24,654 bases of DNA from Mesostigma viride (Eukaryota; Streptophyta; Mesostigmatophyceae; Mesostigmatales; Mesostigmataceae): the NCBI GenBank assembly GCA_009746045.1, contig RPFO01001622.1, forward strand, positions 1 through 24,654, read 5' to 3'. Each line of letters begins with the position of its first letter. Positions within the stretch are counted from its first letter, which is position 1. The notes beneath the pieces are model-generated. The model had not been told where the DNA came from. It made no database searches and saw only the letters and a list, made by a program, of their open reading frames with translations. A program made the translations under genes and the position numbers. This document shows positions 7,255-18,037 of this stretch, in pieces.

Positions 7255-9908
7255 ATGGCGGCAGCTGTCGCTTTTTCGACTGCTGCGAGCCGCGTAGCGG
7301 TGAGCAGCCCGTTTGTCAGCTCGGCAGTTGCGAGCAAGAACTCCTCTGCCCAGAAGAAGGCCGCGCCCAACAATGCCGGCTGCAGGCAAGGAACCGTCTC
7401 CCTCCAGTCTTCCTCCTTCGTGGGAAGCAATGTTGATATCCGTTTCCGTAGCTCTTCCCGTTCCCGGGACCTGTCTATCAAGGCTTCCGCTGCCGCTGCC
7501 GCTGAGGCATTTGCCGATGGGCCTCGTGAGCAGCCTGCCCAGGAGGAGAGCCTGGCGCTCGTGCCGATGACGGCGGTGCCAGCTCCTTCTAACAAGTTCC
7601 TGGGAGTGGAGGTGTTCACCCTGCGGAAGATTGTTCCTCTCGGTCTGATGTTCTTCTGCATTCTCTTCAACTACACCATTCTTCGCGACACCAAGGTGAG
7701 AAGCTTCATATGGCAGTGCATCTGCAGTTCTTTTGCACCCAGGAAACTTTTGACTGGCTATAGAATTGCTTTCTTGTTTCGCAGTCACCGCTGCCTGCAA
7801 TCTTCGGGCATGATCACTCCACGGAAAACGCACTCGCAAAATTGTGGCTTTTACTACAGGCTGCATCGCCGAAGTCTTAGTCAGCGCGTTTGTATAGTTG
7901 TAGTATTTACTGCAGGGTCAGTGTCTGACATGACCTCGTGGTGCATTTCCTTGTTTTTGGTCGCAGGATGTGCTGGTCGTCACTGCCCCCGGCAGCGGCG
8001 CCGAGATTATTCCTTTCCTCAAGACCTGGGTCAACCTGCCCATGGCTGTCGGCTTCATGGTCCTCTACTCTCAGCTGGCTAACATGCTGAGCCCAGAAGC
8101 TCTGTTCTACACCTGCATCTTCCCGTTCATCACCTTCTTCGGGCTGTTTGCGTTCGTGCTCTACCCGATGCGCGACGCCATCCACCCGAACGCGCTGGCG
8201 GACAAGATGCTTGCCGCTGCTGGCCCCCGCTTCTCTGGCCCTATCTCCATCCTCCGCAACTGGAGCTACTGCCTCTTCTATGTGATGGCTGAGCTGTGGG
8301 GTTCAGTCGTCGTGTCCGTCCTCTTCTGGGGCTTTGCCAACCAGATCACCCAGGTCGATGAGGCCAAGCAGTTCTACCCCTCTTCGGCCTTGGCGCCAAC
8401 GTTGCCCTGATCGTCTCGGGCCGCGTCGTCAAGATCCTGTCTGACCTGCGCGGCAGGCTGCCCCCTGGTGTTGACGGCTGGGGTCTGTCCCTCAAGTACA
8501 TGATGTCCCTGGTTGTGGTCGGTGGCCTCATCATCGCGGGCATCTACTGGTGGCTGAACCGCACCGTTGTCAAGGAGATGGAGGAGGCTGGTCAGAAGGG
8601 AGGTGCCAAGATGGTGCGTGCTTCTATTTAGTTGCTTTCATGTTGATGGAACCAAGACAACTTTTTTTTTTGCTTTCTATTTGTATTTCTTTCTTCTAAA
8701 TTTATTTTATTCTGTATTGTTAAAGACTAACCAGAAATTGGTTTTACCTTTTTTTGTCAATTGCATTTTCTGTCTTGGATCCCGCAGAAGAAGGAGAAGA
8801 CCAAGATGCCTCTGGGCGAGTCCATTGCCTTCCTGGCCAAGTCTCAGTATGTCCGCGACCTGGCCCTGCTGGTTGTTGCCTACGGCATCAGCATCAACCT
8901 GGTGGAGGTTACCTGGAAGGGCAAGATCAAGGCCCAGGTAAGAGTGGATGGGCCTGCTAAAATCTTCTCGTGTTTTGTTTAGAGGAAACGAATCTCTGTT
9001 TTTTTTTTTTTGCTCAGTGCTTGGATATGTTGTCAATCTTTGTTCTGACTTTTTCGCTTCTGTTGGTGATCTGTCCTGAACTGGTGCTGCTGTTTCGTGT
9101 CCGCGCAGTTCCCCAACCCGAACGACTACTCTGCTTTTATGGGTGACTTCTCCTCCAGCACTGGGCTGGTCACCTTCGTGATGATGCTCCTCTCTCGTGT
9201 CATCTTCCGCAAGTGGGGCTGGGGCGTTGCTGCCCAGATCACCCCGACGGTGCTGCTGATCACCGGTGTGGCCTTCTTCTCCCTAATCATCTTCTCGGGC
9301 CCACTCACCCCTGTGCTTGCGGGCATTGGCATGACCCCGCTGCTGGCCGCCGTGTACCTGGGTGCCGCCCAGAACATCTTCTCTAAGTCCTCCAAGTACT
9401 CCCTCTTCGACCCGTGCAAGGAGATGGCCTACATCCCCCTGGACACTGAGACCAAGGTGGGTGATGAATCCATGCATTGGATCTTTCAGGGTAACTCTTG
9501 CATGTCGAGATTTCAGACAGAAGAATGTTTGTAATATCAGGCTGTTCAAGATTTGGTTTCTTATCTGTAGTGAGTTTGTGTCTCATAGAGCAGTTTTCTC
9601 CCTTTCTGCTTGTCATCGGTTTTTTTATTTACATAAACTTTTGTTGTTCTTAATTTTTTCCTGAATTGCTTGTACCACAGGTCAAGGGCAAGGCTGCCAT
9701 TGATGTCGTCTGCAATCCACTGGGCAAGTCCGGCGGTGCCCTCATCCAGCAGTTCCTCATCATCGGCTTTGGCTCGCTGGCGACCTCTACCCCTTACCTG
9801 GGTGTGATCCTCCTTACCATTGTCATCGTTTGGATCCGCGCTGCTGCCTCCCTGGACAAGCAGTTCCGTGCCCTTGTCAAGGAGGACATGATCGACGAGC
9901 TGAAATAA
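7255..9908 (+). CDS. Plastid-type ATP/ADP translocase (TLC/NTT family), five exons, one frameshift
   Basis: Exons by GT-AG sites are 7255-7695, 7967-8613, 8788-8937, 9109-9456 and 9681-9908 (TAA), about 604 residues against roughly 620 for plant NTT proteins. The family exchanges ATP and ADP across the plastid inner envelope. Residues 1-77 are Ser/Ala/Lys-rich and end IKA-S, like a transit peptide. Hydrophobic segments follow, with NTT blocks TILRDTK|DVLVVTAPGSG, IIPFLKTWVNLP, MAELWGSVVVSVLFW, INLVEVTWK and CNPLGKSGG. From memory, the charged residues important in Arabidopsis NTT1 (K155, E245, E385, K527) correspond to K166, E256, E403 and K545. The start has good context (GCAATGGCG). The reading frame breaks in exon 2 at the CCCC run 8377-8380, where one C appears to be missing; beyond it the family sequence continues in the next frame. 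Sequencing error or a recent null allele are both possible. Confidence 0.9.
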
Positions 9909-10907
9909 AAGGTGAGGACTAGTGGCGGGCGGAAAGACAAATATTTGGGGCAAAACAGGGATGTGAAGTATGGTGTTTGACGGTTTGTGACAGTTTGATT
10001 TTAGCGCAAGTTAATTTCTGTGACCATGAATGAGAAAGGGGAGGAAAAGTCTTTCGTCTTGGTGATGGTTGAGAGTCTTGGGGATGGTTTTTAGTCCTGA
10101 GCTAATGTTGTTTGGTGGTGTCTGTCTGCAGTTGCATCGGTCAGTTTTACTGTAGTTGTTTAGATAATCTGATTGCACCTGCAGGCACCATCCTCAAATC
10201 GCTAAATATAGTTTGCATGTTGGTTGTTGCTTGTCCGCCCCCCTTTTCATGTACAGGATAAGAAGTTCATCCTTCTATCAAGTTGCTAAAGTTAAGCTCG
10301 ATTGTCCAAGAATCGCCCTTGGTTTTTCTTCAATAACAAGCTTGTGGTGACCTCTGTTGAGGTTCCACGGCTCTGTTGCAAGAATGCCCGAGAGGTGTTC
10401 CAGCAGATTTGGATGCTATGCATCTAGTTGATCTGTAGCTTGGTTTGATTTATGTATTGTTGATTTACGAAAGAAAAATTGCTTCGTATATAGAAAGCCA
10501 GTGTTCCCCTGATGTTTGTTGATGGGTTTTCTAGTACAGTCTTTGAGTGGGCACCAGATTTTCAGTTGTCTTTATACATTGGTTCTCCACCAGTTTTGGA
10601 TCTGCCACGGGTACCAATTGTAGCTTCGATTGGCTTATGTGGGCGTTACTGATCTTTTGTTTGATTCATTTCAGCATAGTATAATCATGACAAAATAATT
10701 TCTACATCAAAAGTCTCGAATTCATGAAAACACATCCACTGAAATTGTTCCATTTTTTTGGGTGAAAATTTGCATCCCAGGTTTTTCGAAGTAGTAATTT
10801 CAATAGGACTGTAGACATGAGGTTGTGCTGGGGGCATGAGACCAAGATGTTGCATGTTAGTCGGGGTAAAATTGGCTCCAGAGTTCTCAATTCTCAGAGG
10901 GCGGGGG
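9909..10907 (+). other. 3' flank of the translocase gene, no further gene
   Basis: The stop codon is followed at once by AAAAG|GTGAGG, and TGTCTGCAG lies at 10123-10131, so an intron in the 3' UTR (about 9913-10131) is possible. The remainder is AT-rich with no credible ORF. I could not place a polyadenylation signal. Confidence 0.45.
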
Positions 10908-10961
10908 CCGAGATTAATTAACTCGGGTTATTACATAACGCAATTTTTTGCGTTGTGAGGT
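10908..10961 (+). repeat. Fragment resembling the end of DNA element D
   Basis: From 10922 the sequence CTCGGGTTATTACATAACGC, then an AACGCAA-TTTT-TTGCGTT hairpin and GTGAGGTT, parallels the left end of element D at 22721 (CCCGTGTTTTTTTACAACGC, hairpin, GTAGGGTT). It is preceded by CCGAG-A-TTAATTAA-CTCGG, a near palindrome. The fragment stops where the left LTR begins, so the retrotransposon probably inserted into, or recombined at, a D-related element. Confidence 0.5.
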
Positions 10962-11663
10962 TGTAACAACCAAATGTTACATCCAAAGTTTTCCTACTGT
11001 TGAATCTTATTATGAGTTCTTTAGGACAATTATTTGAGAAGTTAGGAGGCTTCGACGTCTGATAGATATTGGGCCTGTTGAGATCTGTCGAATCTATTGT
11101 TCTACCCTCATTGGTCGTGGCCTGATCCACGTAGGGTACTTTGCATGGTGTTGTTTAGTCAGTCAAGATTCTCTGCAGTACCGTTGTACCTGGTGGATTT
11201 GGTTCCAGGTCCTTGAGATTTCGTATGTGCTGGCTTTGTGTTGTGTGGAGGATTCGGAGGCTAAGATCTTATCTTGAGTGATCCTCACTTTTGATTGGTC
11301 CTTCCGGGTTAGGGTTGGATGGATGCTGCGTGCACGATGACTTTTATCCTGTTTGGGGCGGCCGTGCATGTGTGCGTACGTGAGAGCTAAAGCTATGGTG
11401 TAATTCAAGGGTTTCCTTGTTTCATCAATCAAACAACCCTTGCCAAAAGTCAACTATAACTTCAACAGATAGTCGACTTGGATATAACTTGTCTGTTGTG
11501 TCTAACAAGGGTGGGGACTCATTCCCTTAACTGTTGAAGATCCATCTTCATTGCTTCTCTGGACGTGAAGTTATCTGTCGCGACTCCAACCCAGGTATAA
11601 AGATCTTTTCACGCTAATGTTGATACTGAGGCTGTTGCAAACACAACATTTTTAGTCGTTACA
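10962..11663 (+). repeat. Left LTR (702 bp)
   Basis: It begins TGTAAC and ends GTTACA, giving a 6-bp terminal inverted repeat with TG...CA ends. A TATAAA lies at 11596-11601, close to the LTR 3' end. The right LTR differs at a handful of positions, for example GCGTACGTGAG here against GCGTGTGAG there, and a three-base difference near CACGCTAATG/CACATCAATG. Confidence 0.95.
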
Positions 11664-11664
11664 T

Positions 11665-11680
11665 TGGTATCGGAGGTTTC
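11665..11680 (+). promoter_or_regulatory. Primer binding site, probably initiator-Met-tRNA type
   Basis: TGGTATCGGAGGTTTC follows the left LTR after one base. It resembles the TGGTATCAGAGC site complementary to plant initiator methionine tRNA used by many gypsy elements, with substitutions. The initiator tRNA of the host would have to be compared to confirm it. Confidence 0.7.
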
Positions 11681-11885
11681 TACCTAGGTGTTGGTTGTCT
11701 TGACAGTATTAGTTCACGATTAACAATGGAATTCTTGCCAGACCCAGAGAGGGTACGTTATGCTGTGTATTCGGACAGTTCTTAAGAGTGTGACTCATCC
11801 TTATGTGACAGTCTTGCTCTGAGAACTGCCTTGAGCCCATAAGTCTCTAACGTTCCCCAGTCCGGCATGCGCGACCCATGGAGTG

Positions 11886-13629
11886 ATGAGTAACCCGGAG
11901 ACACAACCACCGTTATCAAGTAAGAGAGTTGAAGATGCAACCACATCTTTAGCAGCTCAACGGACGACCGGTGATGAAAGGGTTTCATCATCTACTCCCA
12001 GACGTCAACTATTTGGAGATACCACCTTAATGTCTGCTTCCCGCAGATATTCGCTGTCGGTCGGCCCAAAGTTCTCCATCTTGCCCCTCGGTGTGCAACC
12101 AGGCGAGCCCTCCCTGCGTGGCATTGGTAGAGGTGTACCACGGTTCTCCAACGTGGGGACACGCGTTCGCCAGCACCCGAATACGGTTCGGCTATTCGTT
12201 TTGGCTACAACACGGTGCCGGGGCGAGACGGCACTCGGCTAGCGGCTGACGAGCTGACAGCGGAGAAAATTCGATTACAACATGAACGTGAGGAAGCTGC
12301 GAGAGCTAGAAGTGTGGCGGAAGCGCTGGAGAAGAGTGTGGGTAGGACTATTGCGCGTGTGCAGCAACTTGAGTCGCAAGGGCAGGCGGGCGATGGAGAG
12401 TCTGTTTTCGTGGATCAACCGTCTCCAACACTGGGTATACGAGGGTATATGCGGTTGACGCTCCTTTTGTTGATGAAGGGACAGATGCACAGGGGCATGA
12501 GCCTCCACGGCTCTCGGTGGCTGCGACATTGCGGAGAATCAGAATGCACCACACGCCCCAGTGATGGAGCTCACGTCTTTGTATCCTCGTACTGTTCCTT
12601 TTCCTAAGGTGGAGTCGGTAGACAAGCTATCGCTGACCAACCTTACCCATCGCAGCTTCGACCATTTCTCCACCAAGTTTCAGGATGTCTTCGCTATCCA
12701 CTTCGCCAACTATGGGCCCAAGGCAGAGGAACGTCTCACGATGGACATCCAGAAGAGAATGGTTAGGCAGCGGATGAGCGACAGTGCCAGCGACCGTTTT
12801 GATGAGTTTTTGCGTTCTGTGGCTGGACGTGCGTGTACCGACCTCCCCTCTCTCCTATTGGGCTTTCGCCGGTTTCTGTTACCCCAGGATCAGCTTCGCA
12901 TGGATCGGGACGCACTGGCTAACTGTACGCAGGCTGGTTTGACGCTGCCACAGTTCGTGGAGCAATTCACCAACCTTAGAGCCAAGATTCCCAATGCTCT
13001 GACGCAGAGGCGCTTCACAGACTACTGCATGGCATGGCTCCACACGTGCGACTGGATGTGGACAAGCACTTCTCCCAGTTCGACTACGTGGATTGGCAAT
13101 GGGACAAGGTGTTGTCTTATGTGCTTACCCTTTGTCGTGTGCCTGCTTTTTCTGTCAAGTGGGAACCTGTGGCCACGCCAGTGCCACCCATCAAGAAGTC
13201 CCTGAACCAGCTGGATGACCTCCTGGGGGAGCTCAATGCATTGGATCCCACCCAGGGTAACTGTTTTATCTGCAACCAGCCAGGTCACTTTGCACGGGAC
13301 TGCCCTAGACGGGACCAGTTTCCCCCTGCCACGAGAGGACCTTTTGGCGCCCTGCCATCTCCCAGGCCACCCAACCTTCCTCCTGGCGTTCCTGCTGGCG
13401 ATCACCGGATGCAGCCAGGGTTCCAGCCCAACTTCCAGCCCTCTGGGAGGTTCCAGTCCCGCGCTAGGCCCTTCAGCAGACAGGATAAGCGTAGGATGGT
13501 GAACGCTCTCATGCAGCTGCTGGCAGATGAGGAGGATGGGGGGACGAGGATGAGCCTCCAGCACCACCTGAGCAGCTTCCACCATCGGGCAGTGGAGCAT
13601 CCCCAGACCCACCTGAGTCAAAAAACTAG
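11886..13629 (+). pseudogene. gag: gag (capsid and nucleocapsid), several frameshifts
   Basis: The likely start is ATG 11886, in a Ser/Thr-rich N-terminus. After a frame change near 12215 there is an Arg/Glu-rich probable coiled coil (IRLQHEREEAARARS). From 12561 a capsid-like helical region follows (SFDHFSTKF, FLRSVAGRACTDLPSLL). A zinc knuckle C-X2-C-X4-H-X4-C (CFICNQPGHFARDC) lies at 13262-13303. In the last part one G too many or too few in the run near 13541 moves the frame into an acidic Pro-rich tail that ends at TAG 13627-13629, beside a slippery heptamer. Breaks fall near 12215, 12440, 12530, 13025 and 13541. Confidence 0.8.
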
Positions 13630-13673
13630 TTGGGTCCCCAGGTCATCCTTCTGTCATGGCCAGGTCTGACCTG
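13620..13673 (+). promoter_or_regulatory. Candidate -1 ribosomal frameshift site between gag and pol
   Basis: A AAA AAC occupies 13620-13626 and is followed at once by TAG (13627-13629), in the frame of the acidic gag tail. The -1 frame from there is open and leads directly into the protease frame. Twelve bases downstream CAGGTCA (13639-13645) can pair with TGACCTG (13667-13673). This matches the canonical X XXY YYZ design. An alternative is independent initiation at the pol-frame ATG 13656. Confidence 0.6.
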
Positions 13674-16600
13674 CCTGCTGTTGACGTTAGGCCAGTGAAC
13701 ACTGTGGGTGCTTCTGACCCTGCTGTCCCTGTGGGTCCTCCTGTACCAGGTCACTTACTCAAGTTTCAGGCTAGGCTCCTCAACGTGCCAGTCCCCTTGG
13801 CTCAGCCAGCTTGCTTGTTTATGATTGATTCTGGTGCTGGCAGTAATTATATTGCTGCATCCTTGGTGCAGGAGCTGAAGTTGCCTGTGTTGGCCCACCC
13901 CACACCTGTCATGGTGCAGTATTCTGATGGCAGGAGAAGCTGCTCACCTGGCTATGTGCAGCTCATCTTCCAAGTTTGTTCATCCCAGACTTTGGAAGTG
14001 ACAGCAGATGTCATTCCCCTCACGGCAGCAGATGTGATTTTGGGGATCCCATGGTTGTCTGACACCAATCCTGCTATTTCTTGGCCTGACAGGGTGGTCC
14101 AGTTCAAGGATGGGACAGTGTGGGATGCTACCTGTGTGTTGCCAGGGGGGAGAAGAACAGCCACTGAGTGCTGTTCCACACAGACAGCTGTCAATGATGG
14201 CAAGGGAGGGGAAGCAGGTGCGAAAGGGGTGGATCAAGAGCCGACTTTGGAGGAGAAACGGGCTGCCCTACTGAAGCATGTGTGGTCTGCCAAGCATACT
14301 CTGTCTTATTTGGCCACCTATCCAGTGGAACACATCTTTTTCCTGCATTTGGTGCCTAATGAACCTGAGTCTGCTAGTGGTCATTCTGTCAATGCTGTCA
14401 GTTCTACTGTCACCACTGAGCAACAACAGCAGCATGATGCCTTGTTGGACAGGTATGGAGCCATCTTTGAGGACAAGATGCCCCAGTATCCTCCTGAGGG
14501 ACCCATCACACATGTCATCAAGTTGGTAGAGGGTGCTCGTCCTCCTTTGTGCCTATGTACAGGATGGGCCCTGCAGAGATGGCAGAGCTGAAGACCATAC
14601 TTATTGGCCTGTTGGAGGCTGGTCTGATCCTCCCAGCTAACAGTCCTTTCAGTTCTGGGTGTTTGCTTGTACCCAAGCATGATGGGGGGTGGAGGTTGTG
14701 CATTGACCTGAGGGGACTGAACAAGGTGACTGTCAAGTCCAGGTACCCTCTGCCCAGAATTGATGAGTTGCTGGAGAGGACTGCAGGAGCTGCCTTCTTT
14801 ACCAAGTTTGACCTCAGGCATGCTTTCTGGCAGATCAGGGTGGCTACTGAGGACATCCCCAAGACGGCCTTTTCTACCCCATGGGGACAGTTCCAGTGGA
14901 CAGTAATGCCCATGGGTGCCTCTAACAGTCCTGCCACTATGCAGATGTTTGTCAATGCCATCTTTGGCCACCTGACTGGAAATGCCCTGCCCCAGATCTC
15001 ACCTGACCTTCGCAACCCCAGGTTCAAGGACATTGCCCACTTGTGTGACACTACCAGGGTGGTCTTCAGGACTTGTGTGGTCGTCTACCTGGACGACATT
15101 CTGGTACACTCTCGTACCTTCAGGGAGCACCTGGAGAACGTGGAGGAGGTCCTTAAGGTGATCCATCAGTATCATCTGTCGGTGAAGAGGTCCAAGGTGG
15201 AGTGGGGCCAAGAGGTGAAGTTTCTGGGCTACCAGCTGAGCGCTGCAGGTATGACTCCTGAGGCCAGCAAGGTCTCTGCTGTTTTGGAGTGGCCTGTGTT
15301 GAAGTCAGCTCAGGATGTCAGATCCTTTCTGGGCCTGGTGGGCTGGTACCGACGGTTCATTCCCTGACATGGCGGCCATCTCTGGTCCCCTGTTAGCCCT
15401 GCTCAAGAAGGATGTTCCCTTTGAATGGACTGCAGCATGCCAGCAAGCTTTTGATGTGTTGAAGCAGAAGCTTACCACTGCTCCCTTGTTGGTGGGCCCC
15501 AACCCAGACTTGCCATACCAGGTTAGGTCTGACGCCTCACAGGGTGCTATTGGTGCAGTACTAATGCAAGATCATGGTAAGGGCCCTCAACCAGTGGAAT
15601 ACATGTCCAGGAGTATGACGTCTGCAGAACGTAACTACCCTGTTCATGAGCAGAGCTGTTGGGATTGGTGGTGGCCTGTCACAAGTGGGAACACCTACTG
15701 AAGGGGGCCAGTTTTCTGTGGCCAGCAGCGCCAGAGATGGGCAGGGCAACGAGTCTATTACCCTGATGACTGACCACAGGCCCTTGGTACATGTGTTGGA
15801 ACAGACCCGGATGAGTAAGAGGATGGCTGGATGGATGGAGTTCCTGGGGGGGTTTGGACCTTTCTCTGTGAGGTACATTCCTGGTACGCAGAATGTGGTG
15901 CCTGACGCCCTGTCCAGGAGGAGGGATTTGATGGGAAGTTTTCATGAGGACTTGGACATCTGTGCTGCCCTGATTTCTGTGGTAGAGTGTGGAGCCTTGA
16001 CTAGAGCTCAGGCCAACAACCAGAAGGTTTCTCAACTGTTGACACCACCTGTAGGGAATAACGGTGGTCCCGTGATGCTCATCGACCAGGGCTCTGTCCC
16101 AGAGTTGACAGGCGTCCAGGAGGGTGTCCAGTCACTGTCTGACAGTCTTAGGAGAAGTCCTGAAGGTGTGGTGCCCACTCCCACAGTGCAGCCAGGTGAG
16201 GGAGGCCCTGCTAGGCGCAGCAGAGGTAGGCCCAGGAAGTGGGTCATGGACCCTGTGTTGGTAGGCCGGTCCAAGGTGTTGGCCTCTCAGGTGATGGCAA
16301 GGTCAAAAGGGCCTATAGCTACTACTGTCTCATCCAAGCAGTTGGTGGCTAGCCCTGGGCAGGAAGAGGAGATGCAGATGCAGCCCCTGGGACCTGACAA
16401 GGACCTGGTGTTGCCTAATCCTTTAAATATTTCCCTGCTGGACGTCATCAAGGCCTTCACCAAGACGGAGGACATGGCTACTGCAGCTATCCAGAGGGGC
16501 AACTTTGGCAATAGACCTGTAGAATACTGGGAGGGCGTTCTGTATGTTCACACTCATGATGCAGAGCACACGGTGACTAGAAAAGTGTATGTGCCTGAGA

Positions 16601-17989
16601 TGGCCATTCCCACAGTGTTACATTGTTTCCATGACGATGTGACTGCGTGTCATCCTGGTTATGCTAAGCTACTTCATGAGGTGCAGCAGAGGTTTTGGTG
16701 GCCTGGCCTTTATCAGGATGTTAAGGCCTATGTGGATTCCTGTGACTCCTGCCAGAGAAATAAGGTCAGGAACCAAGCCACGCCCATTTTCCCATGGCTA
16801 TGCCCATTCCCCTGCGCCCTTGGATCAGTGTGACTATGGATTTTATCTGTGGTCTTCCCATGTCAGATGGTGGCAATGACAGGATCCTTGTGGTCATGGA
16901 CAGGCTGTCCAGGATGTGCCATCTGATTCCTTGCAATACTCATCTCACCGCTGCACAGTGTGTGGATTTGTTTATGAAGGAGATCTACCGTCTGCACGGC
17001 ATGCCTAGAGTGATCATCACTGATCAGGACCCCCTTTGGCTGTCAGGGTTTTGGAAGTCATTCTTTGACATCCTAGACACTAAGCTGGCATTCGGTGTGG
17101 CATACAGGTGTGCCAGTACTGGGGCGGTGGAGAGGATGAACAGAATTGTCAGGGAGTGTCAAAAGCACTATTGTACCACGACAACAAGGACTGGGACAAG
17201 AAGATACCTTTCATAGAGTTCGCAATCAACAACTCTCCTCTGGCTCCTCACCAGATGTCCCCCTTCGTGATCTGCAATGGCCAGTGTCCCTTGACACCAT
17301 TCGACTTGGAACTGCCTGACAGAGACGCTGAAGGCCCTTTCCAGCGACGTCTTGGTTCAGTCCAGCAGTTGTTGGCTTCCTTCCAGGAGGCTCACAGCAT
17401 TGTGGCTACCCAGCTGTTGAGGACACAGGACAAGTACCTGACTAACGCCTGGCAGCAAACGGTGGCCAGTCATTCCTTTGTAGCTCCTGGGGACTTGGTG
17501 TTGTTGGAAGCCAACAGAGTGCTGCCTGAGAAGGAGCAATGCAGGAAACTGCAACCACTCTGGTTGGGTCCTTACCCAGTGTTGGCAACCTTCCACTATG
17601 GTACAGTGGTCCAGGTCCAAGTGCCTTCTCACTGGAAGCTCAGGAATAATATTTTTCACCTAGCCCAGCTGAAGCTGTACAGGCGCAACACCTTACCAGG
17701 CAGATTGTCTGCCCCTTTGCCTTATGAATTGGATTCTGAGGGGGAGAAGATCTATGAAGTGGAGCGGTTGTTGGCTCACAGGGTGAAGGGGAAAGGTCGT
17801 ACCAAACAGTTGCAGTTTAAGGTACACTGGAAGGGAGAGCTAGAGGTGACTGCTACGTGGCTGTGGTTGTCTGATCTCACCAACAGTCACTCTGCTGTAC
17901 TAGAGTATTGTCAGCGTCATGGTATCACCTTGCCTGAGTGGTATGTCATGGGCTCTGAGCGGTGTGCTCCCCTTCATAGCTCCCAGTGA
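13656..17989 (+). pseudogene. pol: pol: protease, reverse transcriptase, RNase H, integrase, chromodomain
   Basis: Protease: FMIDSGAGSNYI with the DSGA active site at 13827-13838, and later AADVILGIPWL. RT: GGWRLCIDLRGLNKVT, FFTKFDLRHAFWQI, MPMGASNSPATMQ, and the catalytic YLDD at 15086-15097. RNase H: SDASQGAIGAVL near 15527, ending with TDHRPLVHVLEQ and YIPGTQNVVPDALSRR. Integrase: an H2C2 zinc finger (about 16620-16765), then Asp at 16839, Asp at 17022 and Glu at 17130, which is D-D35-E spacing. The C-terminus carries a chromodomain at about 17750-17925 (YEVERLL, VHWKGE, TWLWLSDL), thought to direct integration to modified chromatin. The reading frame changes near 14545, 15364, 15655, 15705, 16790 and 17160, each by a single base. 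The catalytic residues themselves are intact. Confidence 0.93.
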
Positions 17990-18037
17990 GCACTGCTAAC
18001 ACCTCTTTTTGGTGTTTTGTGTCTGTGGTTGCCAGCC

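Noticed and set aside
7162-7866. Long minus-strand frame opposite the first translocase exon
   Set aside because: It overlaps a clearly coding GC-rich exon and is the expected antisense shadow.
11163-11453. Minus-strand frame within the left LTR
   Set aside because: It is LTR sequence and is broken by indels in the right LTR copy; no sign of coding.
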